A DNA stretch of 64,000 nt. Source: Speluncibacter jeojiensis (lineage in GTDB: Bacteria > Actinomycetota > Actinomycetes > Mycobacteriales > Mycobacteriaceae). The stretch is taken from NCBI RefSeq assembly GCF_029589495.1, contig NZ_JAAIVF010000001.1, forward strand, positions 930,001 through 994,000, given 5' to 3'. Positions 1 through 9,083 of the stretch are shown piece after piece (position 1 is the first letter of the stretch; each line of letters opens with the position of its first letter). Made by a program: the position numbers and the translations under genes. The notes under the pieces are model-generated. The model did not search any database, was not told where the DNA came from, and saw only the letters and a list, made by a program, of their open reading frames with translations.

Positions 1-1899
1 CTGGTGCGCCTTCTCGATCTCGTCGAACAGCACCACCGAGAACGGCTTGCGGCGCACCTTCTCGGTGAGCTGGCCGCCCTCCTCGTAGCCGACGTAGCCC
101 GGAGGGGCACCGAACAGCCGCGAGGCGGTGAAGCGGTCGTGGAACTCGCCCATGTCGATCTGGATGAGCGCGTCGTCCTCGCCGAACAGGAACTCCGCGA
201 GCGCCTTGGACAGCTCGGTCTTACCCACGCCGGACGGGCCGGCGAAGATGAACGAGCCGGACGGACGCTTCGGGTCCTTCAGGCCGGCACGGGTGCGACG
301 GATCGCCTTCGAGACCGCCTTGACGGCGTCCTCCTGGCCGATGATCCGCTTGTGCAGCTCGTCCTCCATGCGGAGCAGACGCGTGGTCTCCTCCTCTGTG
401 AGCTTGAAGACCGGGATGCCGGTCCAATTGCCCAGCACCTCGGCGATCTGCTCGTCGTCGACCTCGGCGATGACGTCCAGGTCACCGGAACGCCACTGCT
501 TCTCCCGCTCGGCACGCTGCGCGACGAGGGTCTTCTCCTTGTCGCGCAGGCTGGCGGCCTTCTCGAAGTCCTGCGCGTCGATCGCGGACTCCTTCTCGCG
601 CCGCGCCTCGGCGATCCGGTCGTCGAACTCCCGCAGGTCCGGCGGCGCGGTCATCCGGCGGATGCGCATGCGGGCGCCGGCCTCGTCGATGAGGTCGATG
701 GCCTTGTCCGGCAGGAACCGGTCGTTGATGTAGCGGTCGGCGAGCGTCGCCGCCGCGACCAGCGCGCCGTCGGTGATCGAGACGCGGTGGTGCGCCTCGT
801 ACCGGTCGCGCAGGCCCTTGAGGATCTCGATGGTGTGCTCGACCGTCGGCTCGCCGACCTGCACCGGCTGGAACCGGCGCTCGAGTGCGGCGTCCTTCTC
901 GATGTACTTGCGGTACTCGTCGAGGGTGGTGGCGCCGATGGTCTGCAGCTCGCCGCGGGCCAGCTTCGGCTTGAGGATCGACGCCGCATCGATCGCACCT
1001 TCGGCGGCGCCCGCCCCGACCAGCGTGTGCAGCTCGTCGATGAACAGGATGATGTCGCCGCGGGTGTTGATCTCCTTCAGGACCTTCTTCAGCCGCTCCT
1101 CGAAGTCGCCGCGGTACCGGCTGCCCGCGACCAGCGAACCCAGGTCGAGGGTGTAGAGCTGCTTGTCCTTGAGCGTCTCGGGGACCTCGCCGTTGACGAT
1201 GGCCTGCGCCAGGCCCTCGACGACGGCGGTCTTGCCGACACCCGGCTCACCGATGAGGACCGGGTTGTTCTTGGTGCGCCGCGAGAGCACCTGCATGACC
1301 CGCTCGATCTCTTTCGAACGGCCGATGACCGGATCGAGCTTGCCCTCGATCGCGGCCTGGGTCAGATTTCTGCCGAACTGGTCCAGCACCAGCGAGGTGG
1401 ACGGGGTGCCGGCCTCGCCGCTGCGCCCGCCGGTGGCCGCGCCCTCGGTGCCTTCCTTGCCCTGGTATCCCGAGAGCAGCTGGATGACCTGCTGCCGGAC
1501 CCGGTTCAGGTCGGCGCCGAGCTTGACCAGCACCTGCGCCGCCACGCCCTCACCCTCGCGGATGAGGCCCAGCAGGATGTGTTCGGTACCGATGTAGTTG
1601 TGTCCGAGCTGCAGCGCCTCGCGCAGGCTCAGCTCGAGGACCTTCTTCGCCCGCGGGGTGAAGGGGATGTGACCCGACGGGGCCTGCTGGCCCTGACCGA
1701 TGATCTCCTCGACCTGGCTGCGCACGCCTTCGAGGGAGATCCCCAGCGACTCGAGCGACTTGGCCGCGACACCCTCACCCTCGTGGATGAGGCCCAGCAG
1801 GATGTGTTCGGTACCGATGTAGTTGTGATTGAGCATCCTGGCCTCTTCCTGAGCCAGGACGACAACGCGCCGTGCGCGGTCGGTAAACCTCTCGAACAT
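1..1899 (-). CDS. clpC: ClpC-type AAA+ unfoldase of the Clp protease, 3' end cut by the window
   Basis: This is the hexameric unfoldase that feeds proteins to ClpP in the cytoplasm. The reverse frame is open from the ATG at 1899 to base 1 and gives 633 residues. Two Clp N-terminal repeats (each with [14 protein letters not shown]) are followed by the first AAA domain with Walker A GEPGVGKT, a UVR-like middle region, and the second AAA domain with [14 protein letters not shown]. The protein stops after the FDEIEKAHQ Walker B region. ClpC is usually about 850 residues, so roughly 215 lie outside the window. The next gene upstream is a kinase on the same strand, 328 bp away, so clpC probably has its own promoter. 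Confidence 0.97.
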   Translation of the reverse strand, partial: MFERFTDRARRVVVLAQEEARMLNHNYIGTEHILLGLIHEGEGVAAKSLESLGISLEGVRSQVEEIIGQGQQAPSGHIPFTPRAKKVLELSLREALQLGHNYIGTEHILLGLIREGEGVAAQVLVKLGADLNRVRQQVIQLLSGYQGKEGTEGAATGGRSGEAGTPSTSLVLDQFGRNLTQAAIEGKLDPVIGRSKEIERVMQVLSRRTKNNPVLIGEPGVGKTAVVEGLAQAIVNGEVPETLKDKQLYTLDLGSLVAGSRYRGDFEERLKKVLKEINTRGDIILFIDELHTLVGAGAAEGAIDAASILKPKLARGELQTIGATTLDEYRKYIEKDAALERRFQPVQVGEPTVEHTIEILKGLRDRYEAHHRVSITDGALVAAATLADRYINDRFLPDKAIDLIDEAGARMRIRRMTAPPDLREFDDRIAEARREKESAIDAQDFEKAASLRDKEKTLVAQRAEREKQWRSGDLDVIAEVDDEQIAEVLGNWTGIPVFKLTEEETTRLLRMEDELHKRIIGQEDAVKAVSKAIRRTRAGLKDPKRPSGSFIFAGPSGVGKTELSKALAEFLFGEDDALIQIDMGEFHDRFTASRLFGAPPGYVGYEEGGQLTEKVRRKPFSVVLFDEIEKAHQ

Positions 1900-2095
1900 T
1901 GCTCTCCCTACACTCCGTGGCGAACACCCCCGAAAGGGCTGGCCGGCACCGCCGACCAATGTCGTCGTGCCCACCGTTTCCGCCGGATTCGCTCCGGCAC
2001 ATCCGGTGTGCGAACTCCCGCACCCCCGTGGGCGAGTCTCCGCACCTTTCACTCTAGTTGCCGGGCCTGCGACCCGCGCTCCCTCCACCGCACTC

Positions 2096-2125
2096 GGTGT
2101 AGAGAACGACCGTATAGGGAGTCAA
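2096..2125 (-). promoter_or_regulatory. candidate clpC promoter in the 328-bp gap 1900-2227
   Basis: Reading the minus strand, TTGACT (2125-2120) and TACACC (2101-2096) lie 18 bp apart, about 200 bp before the clpC start. The -35 is close to consensus and the -10 is weak. The rest of the gap holds no gene I can support. I did not find a convincing ClgR or HspR (HAIR) site. Confidence 0.3.
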
Positions 2126-2227
2126 CGCCCACGGCCATCGATACGTTTCCCGACGTTGTACGCCCGCAGCGAACATGGCGGCCACTCGTGTGGCGACCCC
2201 GCAGCCGGACCCCTGGCCGGCCCCGGC

Positions 2228-4174
2228 TCACGTCGTTCGCGGCGCCGTCGCCACCACCCGCTCGAGCGCGCGCAGGTCCGCCTCGAGCATCCGGAACAGC
2301 CAGTAGGCGCCGATGAAGGCGAAGATGCTGCCCACGCAGAGCACCCGCACCGCGACGATCACCGCATCGAAGTCGTCGTGCGACAGGAACGTCACCCCGA
2401 CCACGGCCACCAGCGGCACCGACGCCGCGACCGCCAGGTAGCGGATGCTTCGCCGGACCAGCCCGCGCAGCTTGCGGCCGTCGGCTGCGCTGCCGGGACC
2501 GCCGTGCGGCAGCAGGGCCGGGTACAGGCAGCGCACACAGTAGAAGGCGACCGCGAAGAACGGATACGCCACCGCCATCGCGCCGCACACCGCCTGGGAC
2601 GCGACGAAATGCACGAAGTCGTAGGTCGGCAGCGATCCCCCGGCGGCCTGCAGCAGCAGTGGGAACGCGATTCCCGACGCCAGCCACAGCAGCCCGCACA
2701 CCACGACCACCCGGTCACCCAGCAGCAGGCTGTCGGCGCGCACCCGGGCGAGCGTCCGGGCGTCGTACGTCCGACCGGCACGCAACCCGGGCGGCACGGT
2801 GAGCAGCCGCCGGCAGAAGTACAGGATCAGCAGCGCGCCGAGCGAGAAGACGATCAGGTTGATCACCTGCGCGAGGTCGTCGAACCGCGCCTGCACCTGC
2901 GGGTCGAGCCCGTCGACGATCAACGACTTGTTGTGGTGGTAGTTGTACAGCGCGGCGACGCCGTTGGGGATGCCGATGCCGGCGGCGAGGATCGGCGCCG
3001 GCCAGCGCGAGGCCCGGGCCCGCGGGCTGCGCGGCGGCGGGTCGACCAGATCGCGCGCGTGGACGTCGAGGCACAGATCGAACTGCTGGGCCAGCTCCGC
3101 GCCGGTGGCCCAGCGGTCCCCTGGATCCGGGGCGAGGCAGGTCAGCAGCACCCGGCGCAGCGCGGCCGGACAGTCCGCGGGCAGTCGCTCCTGCGCCTGC
3201 GCGGGTACGGCCCGGCGGCGCAGGTCCAGCATGTGCTGCAGCGCGTCCTCGGTGTCCGGATCGTCGTCGGGGTCCGCCCCGGCCGGGTCCTCGCGGTCCG
3301 CGAACGGCCGCGCCCCGGTCAGCAACTCCCACAGCATCACGCCCAGCGCGTACAGGTCGCTGCGGGTGTCCAGGTCGGCGGCGGTCCCGGCCATCCCGGG
3401 GTGGCAGGCCTCGAGTTGCTCCGGCGACATGTACGCCAGCGACCCGCCGAAGTAGGCGACCGGGCTGGCCCCGGCGACCGCGCTGGAGAAGCTGATGTTG
3501 AAGTCTGCGAGCTTCGGCACGCCCTCCTCGGTCAGCAGCACGTTGGCCGGCTTGATGTCGCGGTGCAGCACGCCATGTTCGCCGGCATAGTTGAGCGCAT
3601 CGGCCAGGCGCCGGCCCAGCCAGGCCACCGTGTCGGGCCACGACATCTGCGCGATCTGGGCACGCACAGCGGAGTCGCTCGGCCGGATCGCGGCCTTCTC
3701 CGCGAGGACATCGTCGATCGCCTCGAGCAGCAGCCGCCCGCGACGCATCTCCGGCGGGGTGTCCCGGACCCGGCGCAGCACGCCGAGCAGCGTGCCGCCC
3801 GGCACGTATTGCATGTAGAGCACGCGCAACCGGCGCTCCTCGAGCAGGCGCTGGTCGAACACCCGGACGATGTAGTCGTGATCGAGTTGCGCCAGCGTCT
3901 GCGGCTCGGTGCCGCTGTCCTGGGAGATCTTCACCGCGACCAGTCGCTGCATGGACCGCTGACGTGCCAGGAACACCCGGGCGAAGGCGCCGCGGCCGAG
4001 CCCGACGAGCAGGTCGAAGTCGTCGAGCCGTTGCCCCGCCTCGACGGCGTCGAGCGAATCGGGCGCCGGGGGCTCGGCGGCACGGGTGGGCTCCTCGGTC
4101 GGCGCACCTCCCGCGACCGCCGCTGCCGGGCTCGAACCTGCGGGGCCCGAGCCGAATGCTCGCCTCATGGTCAT
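2228..4174 (-). CDS. membrane Ser/Thr protein kinase with a DFN motif
   Basis: A 648-residue protein with a cytoplasmic Hanks-type kinase domain at about 50-370 followed by about six membrane spans (about 385-640). Visible motifs are the glycine loop GLGRGAFARVF, VAVKI (Lys82), HRDIKPAN (204-211) and MSPEQ. The magnesium-binding DFG is replaced by DFN (224-226, in LADFNISF). Actinobacterial PknB-type kinases usually have one span and an extracellular sensor; here the whole C-terminal half is membrane. The start is the ATG of MTMRRAFG; an upstream start would add 16 low-complexity residues. It lies between clpC and a lipase, where mycobacteria have no kinase as far as I recall. Substrate and signal are unknown. 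Confidence 0.88.
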   Translation of the reverse strand: MTMRRAFGSGPAGSSPAAAVAGGAPTEEPTRAAEPPAPDSLDAVEAGQRLDDFDLLVGLGRGAFARVFLARQRSMQRLVAVKISQDSGTEPQTLAQLDHDYIVRVFDQRLLEERRLRVLYMQYVPGGTLLGVLRRVRDTPPEMRRGRLLLEAIDDVLAEKAAIRPSDSAVRAQIAQMSWPDTVAWLGRRLADALNYAGEHGVLHRDIKPANVLLTEEGVPKLADFNISFSSAVAGASPVAYFGGSLAYMSPEQLEACHPGMAGTAADLDTRSDLYALGVMLWELLTGARPFADREDPAGADPDDDPDTEDALQHMLDLRRRAVPAQAQERLPADCPAALRRVLLTCLAPDPGDRWATGAELAQQFDLCLDVHARDLVDPPPRSPRARASRWPAPILAAGIGIPNGVAALYNYHHNKSLIVDGLDPQVQARFDDLAQVINLIVFSLGALLILYFCRRLLTVPPGLRAGRTYDARTLARVRADSLLLGDRVVVVCGLLWLASGIAFPLLLQAAGGSLPTYDFVHFVASQAVCGAMAVAYPFFAVAFYCVRCLYPALLPHGGPGSAADGRKLRGLVRRSIRYLAVAASVPLVAVVGVTFLSHDDFDAVIVAVRVLCVGSIFAFIGAYWLFRMLEADLRALERVVATAPRTT

Positions 4175-4269
4175 GCCCCCGGACCGGGTCGTCCACTGCC
4201 GGCGGCCCCCACCGCGCGGGACCACCTCGGCCTGCCCTCAGCCTAGGCCGCGCAGCGCCCGAGGAGCGG

Positions 4270-5286
4270 TCATCCCAGGAACGGGGGGACGAACGTGCAC
4301 GGGACCGGCCGGGGATGCGCCGGATCCAGCGCATTGAGCACATCGGTGAGCGCCACCGGATCGGCCACCAGCGCCAGGTGCTCGGAGAAGTCCTGCGCGC
4401 ACTGGTCCTGCACGACGATGTTGGTCGCGTTCGGCGCCGGCGCGTATCCGTCGGTGTAGGGCACCACGACCTCGTCGTACCTGGTCATGATGTTGGTGTA
4501 CCGGATCTGCGGCGAGTAGACGCCGCCACTCTGCATCATCGTCATGAACGGGGCGCCGGGGTCGGTCTGGTCGCACGAGGCGCACAGCGACGGCACGGGC
4601 GGTGGCGCGGCGGGAACGGCGCCGCCGGAGGATGTGCCCAGGCCGGGTGTGCCGACTGGAAGTCCCTGATTCCAGAACGGCGCGAGCGAGACGTACCGGC
4701 CGATGGTGTCGGTGCCGCCGAGGAACTTCGCGTAGTACTCCGGCAGGATCGTGCCGAGCGAATGCCCGACGACGTCGACCTTGCGCGCCCCGGTCTCCGC
4801 CAGCACCCGGTGCACGAAATCGGCGAGTTGGACCCCGCTCTGCTCGAGCGGGCCCAGCCCGCCGAACCCGCTGAGCGGCCAGGGCAGCGAAGGATCGTTG
4901 CCGTAGGTGAGCGCGAAGACGCAGTAACCCGCGTTCACCAGCAGCGGCGAGAGCGTCCCCCACTCCGTCTGCCGGTTGCCCGCGGTGCCGTGCAGCAGGA
5001 TCACCGGATCGGGGTGGGCCACGGTCGGGCGGCAGGACCAGTCGTTCGACCCCGGCGACGAACCACCGGGGTTTGCCAGTTCCTCGCCGATCCCCGACAG
5101 CACCGTGCCCGGGACCGGCAACGGCGGTTGTGCCGCTGCCGCGACCGGCACGGCCGATTCGCCGATTGCGGCCGGCAGCAGGGTCAGCGCCCCGGACACG
5201 ACCACTACGGCCAGTGCCGCGACTGTCGCCCGGCCACGCGGCCGCCGGTCAGGGCACCCGCGCGTACGTCGAGAAAATCGGAACAT
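4270..5286 (-). CDS. secreted class 2 lipase/esterase
   Basis: A 338-residue alpha/beta hydrolase. The N-terminus is Arg-rich, then a hydrophobic stretch (VAALAVVVVSGALTLLP) and an AAA cleavage region, so export by Sec is likely. HGTAGN supplies the oxyanion loop, and GHSLG (in VDVVGHSLGTILPEYY) holds the catalytic serine. This resembles the LIP_2 triacylglycerol lipase family. Cys residues in the mature part suggest disulfides. It stands alone between the kinase and lsr2, with about 170 bp to the lsr2 stop. Substrate range cannot be read from the sequence. Confidence 0.85.
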   Translation of the reverse strand: MFRFSRRTRGCPDRRPRGRATVAALAVVVVSGALTLLPAAIGESAVPVAAAAQPPLPVPGTVLSGIGEELANPGGSSPGSNDWSCRPTVAHPDPVILLHGTAGNRQTEWGTLSPLLVNAGYCVFALTYGNDPSLPWPLSGFGGLGPLEQSGVQLADFVHRVLAETGARKVDVVGHSLGTILPEYYAKFLGGTDTIGRYVSLAPFWNQGLPVGTPGLGTSSGGAVPAAPPPVPSLCASCDQTDPGAPFMTMMQSGGVYSPQIRYTNIMTRYDEVVVPYTDGYAPAPNATNIVVQDQCAQDFSEHLALVADPVALTDVLNALDPAHPRPVPCTFVPPFLG

Positions 5287-5394
5287 GTGGAATTCCTCAT
5301 GTTTTATCGAGGCAGCGGCCGCCGTCCTCGAATCGCATTACCGCGTGAATGACGACCACCGCGAATGACCGCCCGGGAAATCGACCGATACACG

Positions 5395-5427
5395 ACTGCC
5401 CCCGCCGGTGGAACCGACAGGGGCAGT
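5395..5427 (-). terminator. hairpin downstream of lsr2
   Basis: ACTGCCCC (5395-5402) pairs perfectly with GGGGCAGT (5420-5427), and the 17-nt loop contains a smaller inner hairpin (CGGT/ACCG). It begins 30 nt after the lsr2 stop. There is no U-tract, as is common in actinobacteria. Confidence 0.6.
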
Positions 5428-5456
5428 ACCGGACCGGACGGTCCGTTCGAAATTGC

Positions 5457-5810
5457 TCAATTCGCCTTGTTGTAGGCGTCGAGCACCTCCGCGGAGATGC
5501 GACCCCGATCGGAAACCGCAAGATTGTTGCGGCGCGCCCAGGCGCGGATTGCCGCACTCTGCTCGCGATCGACCGCGGCACGACTTCGGCTCCCACCGGC
5601 GGCGGGGGCAAGCCCCTTGGCACGCTTACGCCCCTGCGTCTTGCGCGCGTACTCGACCCATTTCTCGACCTCGCCGCGCAACTTCTCCGCATTGCCCGAC
5701 GAAAGATCGATCTCATAGGTGACGCCGTCGAGACCGAACTCGACGGTCTCGTCCGCGGGTGATTCCTGATCGACGTCGTCGACCAATGTGACGGTGACCT
5801 TCTTCGCCAT
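5457..5810 (-). CDS. lsr2: Lsr2, xenogeneic silencer and nucleoid-associated protein
   Basis: A 117-residue protein. The start is the ATG giving [14 protein letters not shown], with GAGGGAATTC just upstream. The N-terminal half (about 1-60) is the dimerisation beta-sheet domain. The C-terminal half (about 78-117) binds AT-rich minor grooves through the SDRGRIS hook, with [10 protein letters not shown] before it. Lsr2 coats AT-rich, often horizontally acquired DNA and represses it. Its place beside lysS and near clpC is conserved in mycolic-acid actinobacteria. Confidence 0.97.
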   Translation of the reverse strand: MAKKVTVTLVDDVDQESPADETVEFGLDGVTYEIDLSSGNAEKLRGEVEKWVEYARKTQGRKRAKGLAPAAGGSRSRAAVDREQSAAIRAWARRNNLAVSDRGRISAEVLDAYNKAN

Positions 5811-5974
5811 GAATTCCCTCTCGACCCGAAAGCAGTGTCCACAAGCCCGCCGCACGATATGCAAGCCCTATCGAGAGGTCAGCCTACTACCGGGTAATCC
5901 CATACTTCGAATTCTTTGGAGAATTCACAATAGCGATCACGCCGTGCAGGTGACAGGCCAATTCGCACCCGGTG

Positions 5975-7504
5975 TCAGTGTGTGTGCGGGCGCACAATCG
6001 GAAACAGGATGGTCTCCCGAATTCCCAGTCCGGTCAGCGCCATGAGGAGTCGGTCGATCCCCATACCGGTCCCGGTGGTCGGCGGCATGCCGTGCTCCAT
6101 CGCGGCCAGGAAATCCTCGTCGAGACGCATCGCCTCGTCGTCACCCTCCGAGGCGAGCCGCGCCTGATCCTCGAATCGTTCCCGCTGGATGACCGGATCG
6201 ACCAATTCCGAATACCCGGTGGCGAGCTCGAACCCGCGCACATAGAGGTCCCATTTCTCCGTCACGCCGGCCTTGCTGCGGTGCTGACGCGTCAACGGCG
6301 AGGTCTCGACTGGGAAATCCCGGACGAACGTCGGCGCGCTGAGGTCGTTGCCCACCAGATGCTCCCACAGTTCTTCCACGAGTTTGCCGTGGCTGAGGGC
6401 CTTCGACGGCACCTCCAGGCCCACCCGGTCGGCGTGGGCGAGCAATTCGTCGATGGTGGTGTCGGGGGTGACCTCGGCGCCGAGTGCGCCGGACAGCGAC
6501 GGATACATCTCGAGCGTCGTCCACTCGCCTCCGATGTCGTAGGTGCTGCCGTCGGCGAGCGTCAACTGCCGGGTTCCGAAGGCGGCGTCGGCGACCTCCT
6601 GGATCAATTCCCGGATCATCGTCGCGGAATCGTCGTAGGTGCCGTACGCCTCGTAGGTCTCGAGCATGGCGAACTCCGGCGAATGCGATGAGTCGACACC
6701 CTCGTTGCGGAAGTTCCGATTGATCTCGAAGACCTTCTCGATGCCGCCGACCACGCAGCGTTTGAGGAACAACTCCGGCGCGATACGCAGGTACAGGTCG
6801 ATGTCGAGCGCATTCGAATGCGTCACGAACGGGCGGGCCGCGGCGCCGCCGTGCAGGGTCTGCAGCATCGGGGTCTCGACCTCGAGGAATCCGCGGCGCT
6901 CGAGCGCGTCCCGCAGTGCCCGCACGACCTCGACGCGCTTACGGGCGGCCTCCCGGGCCTCGGGTCGGACGATCAGGTCGACATAGCGCTGGCGGACCCG
7001 CGACTCCTCGTTCATCTCCTTGTGCGCAACCGGCAGCGGGCGCAGCGACTTGGCCGCCATCTGCCACGCGTCGGCCATCACGCTCAATTCGCCGCGGCGG
7101 GAACTGATCACCTCGCCGTGCACGAAGACGAAGTCGCCGAGGTCGACCTCGGCCTTCCATGACGCCAGCGCGTCCTCGCCGACCCCGGCCAGGCTGATCA
7201 TCGCCTGCAACTGGGTGCCGTCGCCCTCCTGGAGGGTCGCGAAGCACAACTTGCCGGTGTTGCGCAGGAAGATCACCCGGCCGACGACGCCGACCACCTC
7301 GCCGGTCGCGGTGTCCGGCTCGAGATCGGGGTGCGCCGCACGCACCTCGGCGAGCGAGTGCGTGCGCGGAACCGTCACCGGGTAGGGCTGCCCGCCCTCG
7401 GCGAGGATCCGCTCGCGCTTGCCGAGCCGGATGCGCTGCTGCTCGGGGAGGGTGTCCTCCGCGGTCGCGGGGTTCGCGGTGTCGACAGGCGATGCTTTGC
7501 TCAC
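5975..7504 (-). CDS. lysS: lysyl-tRNA synthetase, class II
   Basis: A 509-residue enzyme that charges tRNA-Lys. An OB-fold anticodon-binding domain (about 60-170, [19 protein letters not shown]) precedes the class II catalytic core. Motif 2 is [18 protein letters not shown] and motif 3 is [14 protein letters not shown] near the end. The protein starts at a GTG (7504). It is followed by lsr2 with a 164-bp gap. Confidence 0.97.
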   Translation of the reverse strand: MSKASPVDTANPATAEDTLPEQQRIRLGKRERILAEGGQPYPVTVPRTHSLAEVRAAHPDLEPDTATGEVVGVVGRVIFLRNTGKLCFATLQEGDGTQLQAMISLAGVGEDALASWKAEVDLGDFVFVHGEVISSRRGELSVMADAWQMAAKSLRPLPVAHKEMNEESRVRQRYVDLIVRPEAREAARKRVEVVRALRDALERRGFLEVETPMLQTLHGGAAARPFVTHSNALDIDLYLRIAPELFLKRCVVGGIEKVFEINRNFRNEGVDSSHSPEFAMLETYEAYGTYDDSATMIRELIQEVADAAFGTRQLTLADGSTYDIGGEWTTLEMYPSLSGALGAEVTPDTTIDELLAHADRVGLEVPSKALSHGKLVEELWEHLVGNDLSAPTFVRDFPVETSPLTRQHRSKAGVTEKWDLYVRGFELATGYSELVDPVIQRERFEDQARLASEGDDEAMRLDEDFLAAMEHGMPPTTGTGMGIDRLLMALTGLGIRETILFPIVRPHTH

Positions 7505-7577
7505 GGACGACCAGCCTAGTTCGTGTCGCGGGCCACGCCACGGTCGCGGTCCGCGGCGCGCGCCGCGGCTCCGGCCC

Positions 7578-8000
7578 TCAGTGCGCGGTGATCGTCGCCA
7601 TCTCGCGCCGCAGGTGGGCCGCCGAGGAGATCACGTGCCGCAGTCCGGTCTCCCGCAGGGCGGCATATCCGCCGATCAGATCGGTCGCCCGGTGCAGCCC
7701 CAGATCCTGCAGCGCGGCCGCGGCCAGCGACGAGGTGTAGCCCTCGGAGCAGACGATGACCCACTCCACGTCGTGGTCGACGGCGGTGGCCAGGTGTGCG
7801 TCACTGGTCGGGTCCAGGCGCCATTCGAGGACGTTGCGTTCGATGGCGAGCGCGCCCGGCAGCGTCCCCTCCCGGTCGCGCTGCGCCTGCGGCCGGATGT
7901 CGACGACCACCGCCCCGCGGAGCACCGCCTCGGCCAGTTCGGTGGCGGGCATCCGGCTGATCCGCGCGCGGGCGCGGTCGAGCATCTCGACGACGGTCAT
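7578..8000 (-). CDS. rhodanese-like sulfurtransferase
   Basis: A 140-residue single rhodanese domain. [15 protein letters not shown] is the substrate-side loop, and CSEGYTSS carries the catalytic Cys84 at the start of the active-site loop. It should carry a persulfide and transfer sulfane sulfur. Its start overlaps the stop of the cysteine dioxygenase gene by 4 bp, so the two are translated together, and the pair probably handles cysteine-derived sulfur. It is the last gene of the Cys-leader operon. Confidence 0.9.
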   Translation of the reverse strand: MTVVEMLDRARARISRMPATELAEAVLRGAVVVDIRPQAQRDREGTLPGALAIERNVLEWRLDPTSDAHLATAVDHDVEWVIVCSEGYTSSLAAAALQDLGLHRATDLIGGYAALRETGLRHVISSAAHLRREMATITAH

Positions 8001-8560
8001 CGGTCGCCCCCTCGCCCGGACTCGGCCTGGTCGGTCAGCTCGGTGCGGGTGCGCCGCAACGTGCCCCGTGCGGTCGGCTCGTAATAGGACATCGCGGTCA
8101 GCGGTGGCGAATATGCGTGGACGCTCAGCGTGGGGTCGCCCGCACCCCCGGGCGCCTGCACGACGTCGTGCACCCAGCCCAGCGGGAACGAGGCCTGATC
8201 ACCGGCCTCGAGCCGCCGATGCTTCAACTCCCCACCGGCCCAACGGAACTCGCTGAGCGCGCCGGACAGCACGGTGAGCGCTCCGATCGAGCCCGCGTGG
8301 TCGTGCAGTTCGGTGGAGTCGTCGGAGGCCCAGCTGATCAGCCAGGCGTCGACGTCGTCGTCGATGTGCAGGCGGGTCGCCCATCGCTGTTCGACGGGCA
8401 ACCCCGCGGCCGGGAGCAGGTGGTCGAAGTCGCCGGCCAGCACCTGATCGGAGTACTCGTCGGTGATCCGCAGCAGATCCGCGGGGCGAAGATCGGTGGG
8501 CGCGATCGAATTCGCGCCGGCGGGACGGGGAACAGACAGGTCGGCTACAGAAAGAGCCAT
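7997..8560 (-). CDS. cysteine dioxygenase-family thiol dioxygenase
   Basis: A 187-residue cupin. The iron ligands are visible as HDH (His86, His88) in ELHDHAGSIGAL and His131 in GWVHDV. SVHAYSPPLTAMSYY (148-150 region) matches the conserved His/Tyr pair of the family. These enzymes oxidise cysteine or related thiols to sulfinates. The Cys of the mammalian Cys-Tyr crosslink is replaced by Gly, as in many bacterial members. The ATG is preceded by CTGGAG, which lies inside an inverted repeat shared with an upstream Cys-rich leader peptide. Cysteine is the expected substrate, but 3-mercaptopropionate is possible. Confidence 0.88.
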   Translation of the reverse strand: MALSVADLSVPRPAGANSIAPTDLRPADLLRITDEYSDQVLAGDFDHLLPAAGLPVEQRWATRLHIDDDVDAWLISWASDDSTELHDHAGSIGALTVLSGALSEFRWAGGELKHRRLEAGDQASFPLGWVHDVVQAPGGAGDPTLSVHAYSPPLTAMSYYEPTARGTLRRTRTELTDQAESGRGGDR

Positions 8561-8570
8561 TTCGGGGACT

Positions 8571-8621
8571 CCAGGAGTGAGAGGTGGTCAATACGGCGGT
8601 CAGCCGCGACAACACTCCTGG
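8571..8621 (-). promoter_or_regulatory. putative cysteine-responsive translational attenuator
   Basis: On the minus strand CCAGGAGTG (8621-8613) pairs perfectly with CACTCCTGG (8579-8571). The first arm covers the Gln-Glu codons and parts of the flanking Cys codons of the leader peptide. The second arm contains the start of the dioxygenase Shine-Dalgarno CTGGAG. Pairing would hide the ribosome-binding site. A ribosome stalled on the Cys codons would cover the first arm and free it. Confidence 0.72.
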
Positions 8622-8683
8622 CAACATCCGGACACCGCGGCAGCGCTCGCCCACACGGGGTCGATGGCTGCACGACGATTCAC
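8600..8683 (-). CDS. 27-residue Cys-rich leader peptide
   Basis: The frame starts at GTG (8683) with VNRRAAIDPVW, ends SGCCQECCRG and stops at 8600, 39 bp before the dioxygenase ATG. Cys codons 20, 21, 24 and 25 sit exactly where an inverted repeat to the downstream ribosome-binding site begins. Polycysteine short ORFs that attenuate sulfur-metabolism operons are known in mycobacteria (recalled from published work on leaderless polycysteine ORFs). The start overlaps the stop of an 80-codon ORF (GTGA). The mRNA may therefore start here (leaderless) or earlier (coupled); I cannot decide. Confidence 0.75.
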   Translation of the reverse strand: MNRRAAIDPVWASAAAVSGCCQECCRG

Positions 8684-8922
8684 GCAGGCAAGTCTGCCAC
8701 AAGCCGTCCCCGGCCGCCACGCGCCGATCCGTGGGCGTGCATCCCCAGGTCCGACGGGAGGCGCTGCGCTGTACCTGCGCGCCCCGACTGAATGCCCCGC
8801 CACGCGCTCAGCATGCCGACCAGCGCCTCGACGTTGCGCGGCGCGAACGAGATCTCGACATCGACACCCGGGCCCCGTCCGAACGCACGGGACGAGACGG
8901 CAGCGGCGGCCAGTTCACTCAC
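8680..8922 (-). CDS. putative 80-residue protein upstream of the Cys leader
   Basis: A GTG at 8922 is preceded by GAGGAG seven bases upstream, and the frame stops at 8680 inside the GTG of the Cys leader. The product begins VSELAAAAVSS and contains VDVEISFAPRNVEALVGMLS. The second half is Gly/Arg/Ala-rich and less protein-like. I do not recognise the family. It could be a real first gene of the operon or chance coding in a 5' leader. A TATGGT element on the minus strand about 55 bp upstream could be its promoter. Confidence 0.4.
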   Translation of the reverse strand: MSELAAAAVSSRAFGRGPGVDVEISFAPRNVEALVGMLSAWRGIQSGRAGTAQRLPSDLGMHAHGSARGGRGRLVADLPA

Positions 8923-9083
8923 AGGGACTCCTCGGCACACTCTTAGGCGAACGTCCAACAGTGATCGTGACCATAGCCGAAACCTGTGATACGTGCCACT
9001 CTGTTGCGAAAATAGCAGACCAGGCCAGGGGTCCACGAAAGGACGCTGCTCGGCGGGCAGCCCTCCAGATCAGGACGGCCGGG

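Noticed and set aside
1900-2227. ClgR or HspR sites before clpC
   Set aside because: I looked for the known palindromes and found only partial matches with wrong spacing.
4-2316. 770-codon open frame on the plus strand across clpC
   Set aside because: It is the antisense of clpC. The reverse frame has both Clp N repeats and both Walker A motifs; the plus frame has only low-complexity Leu/Arg/Gly.
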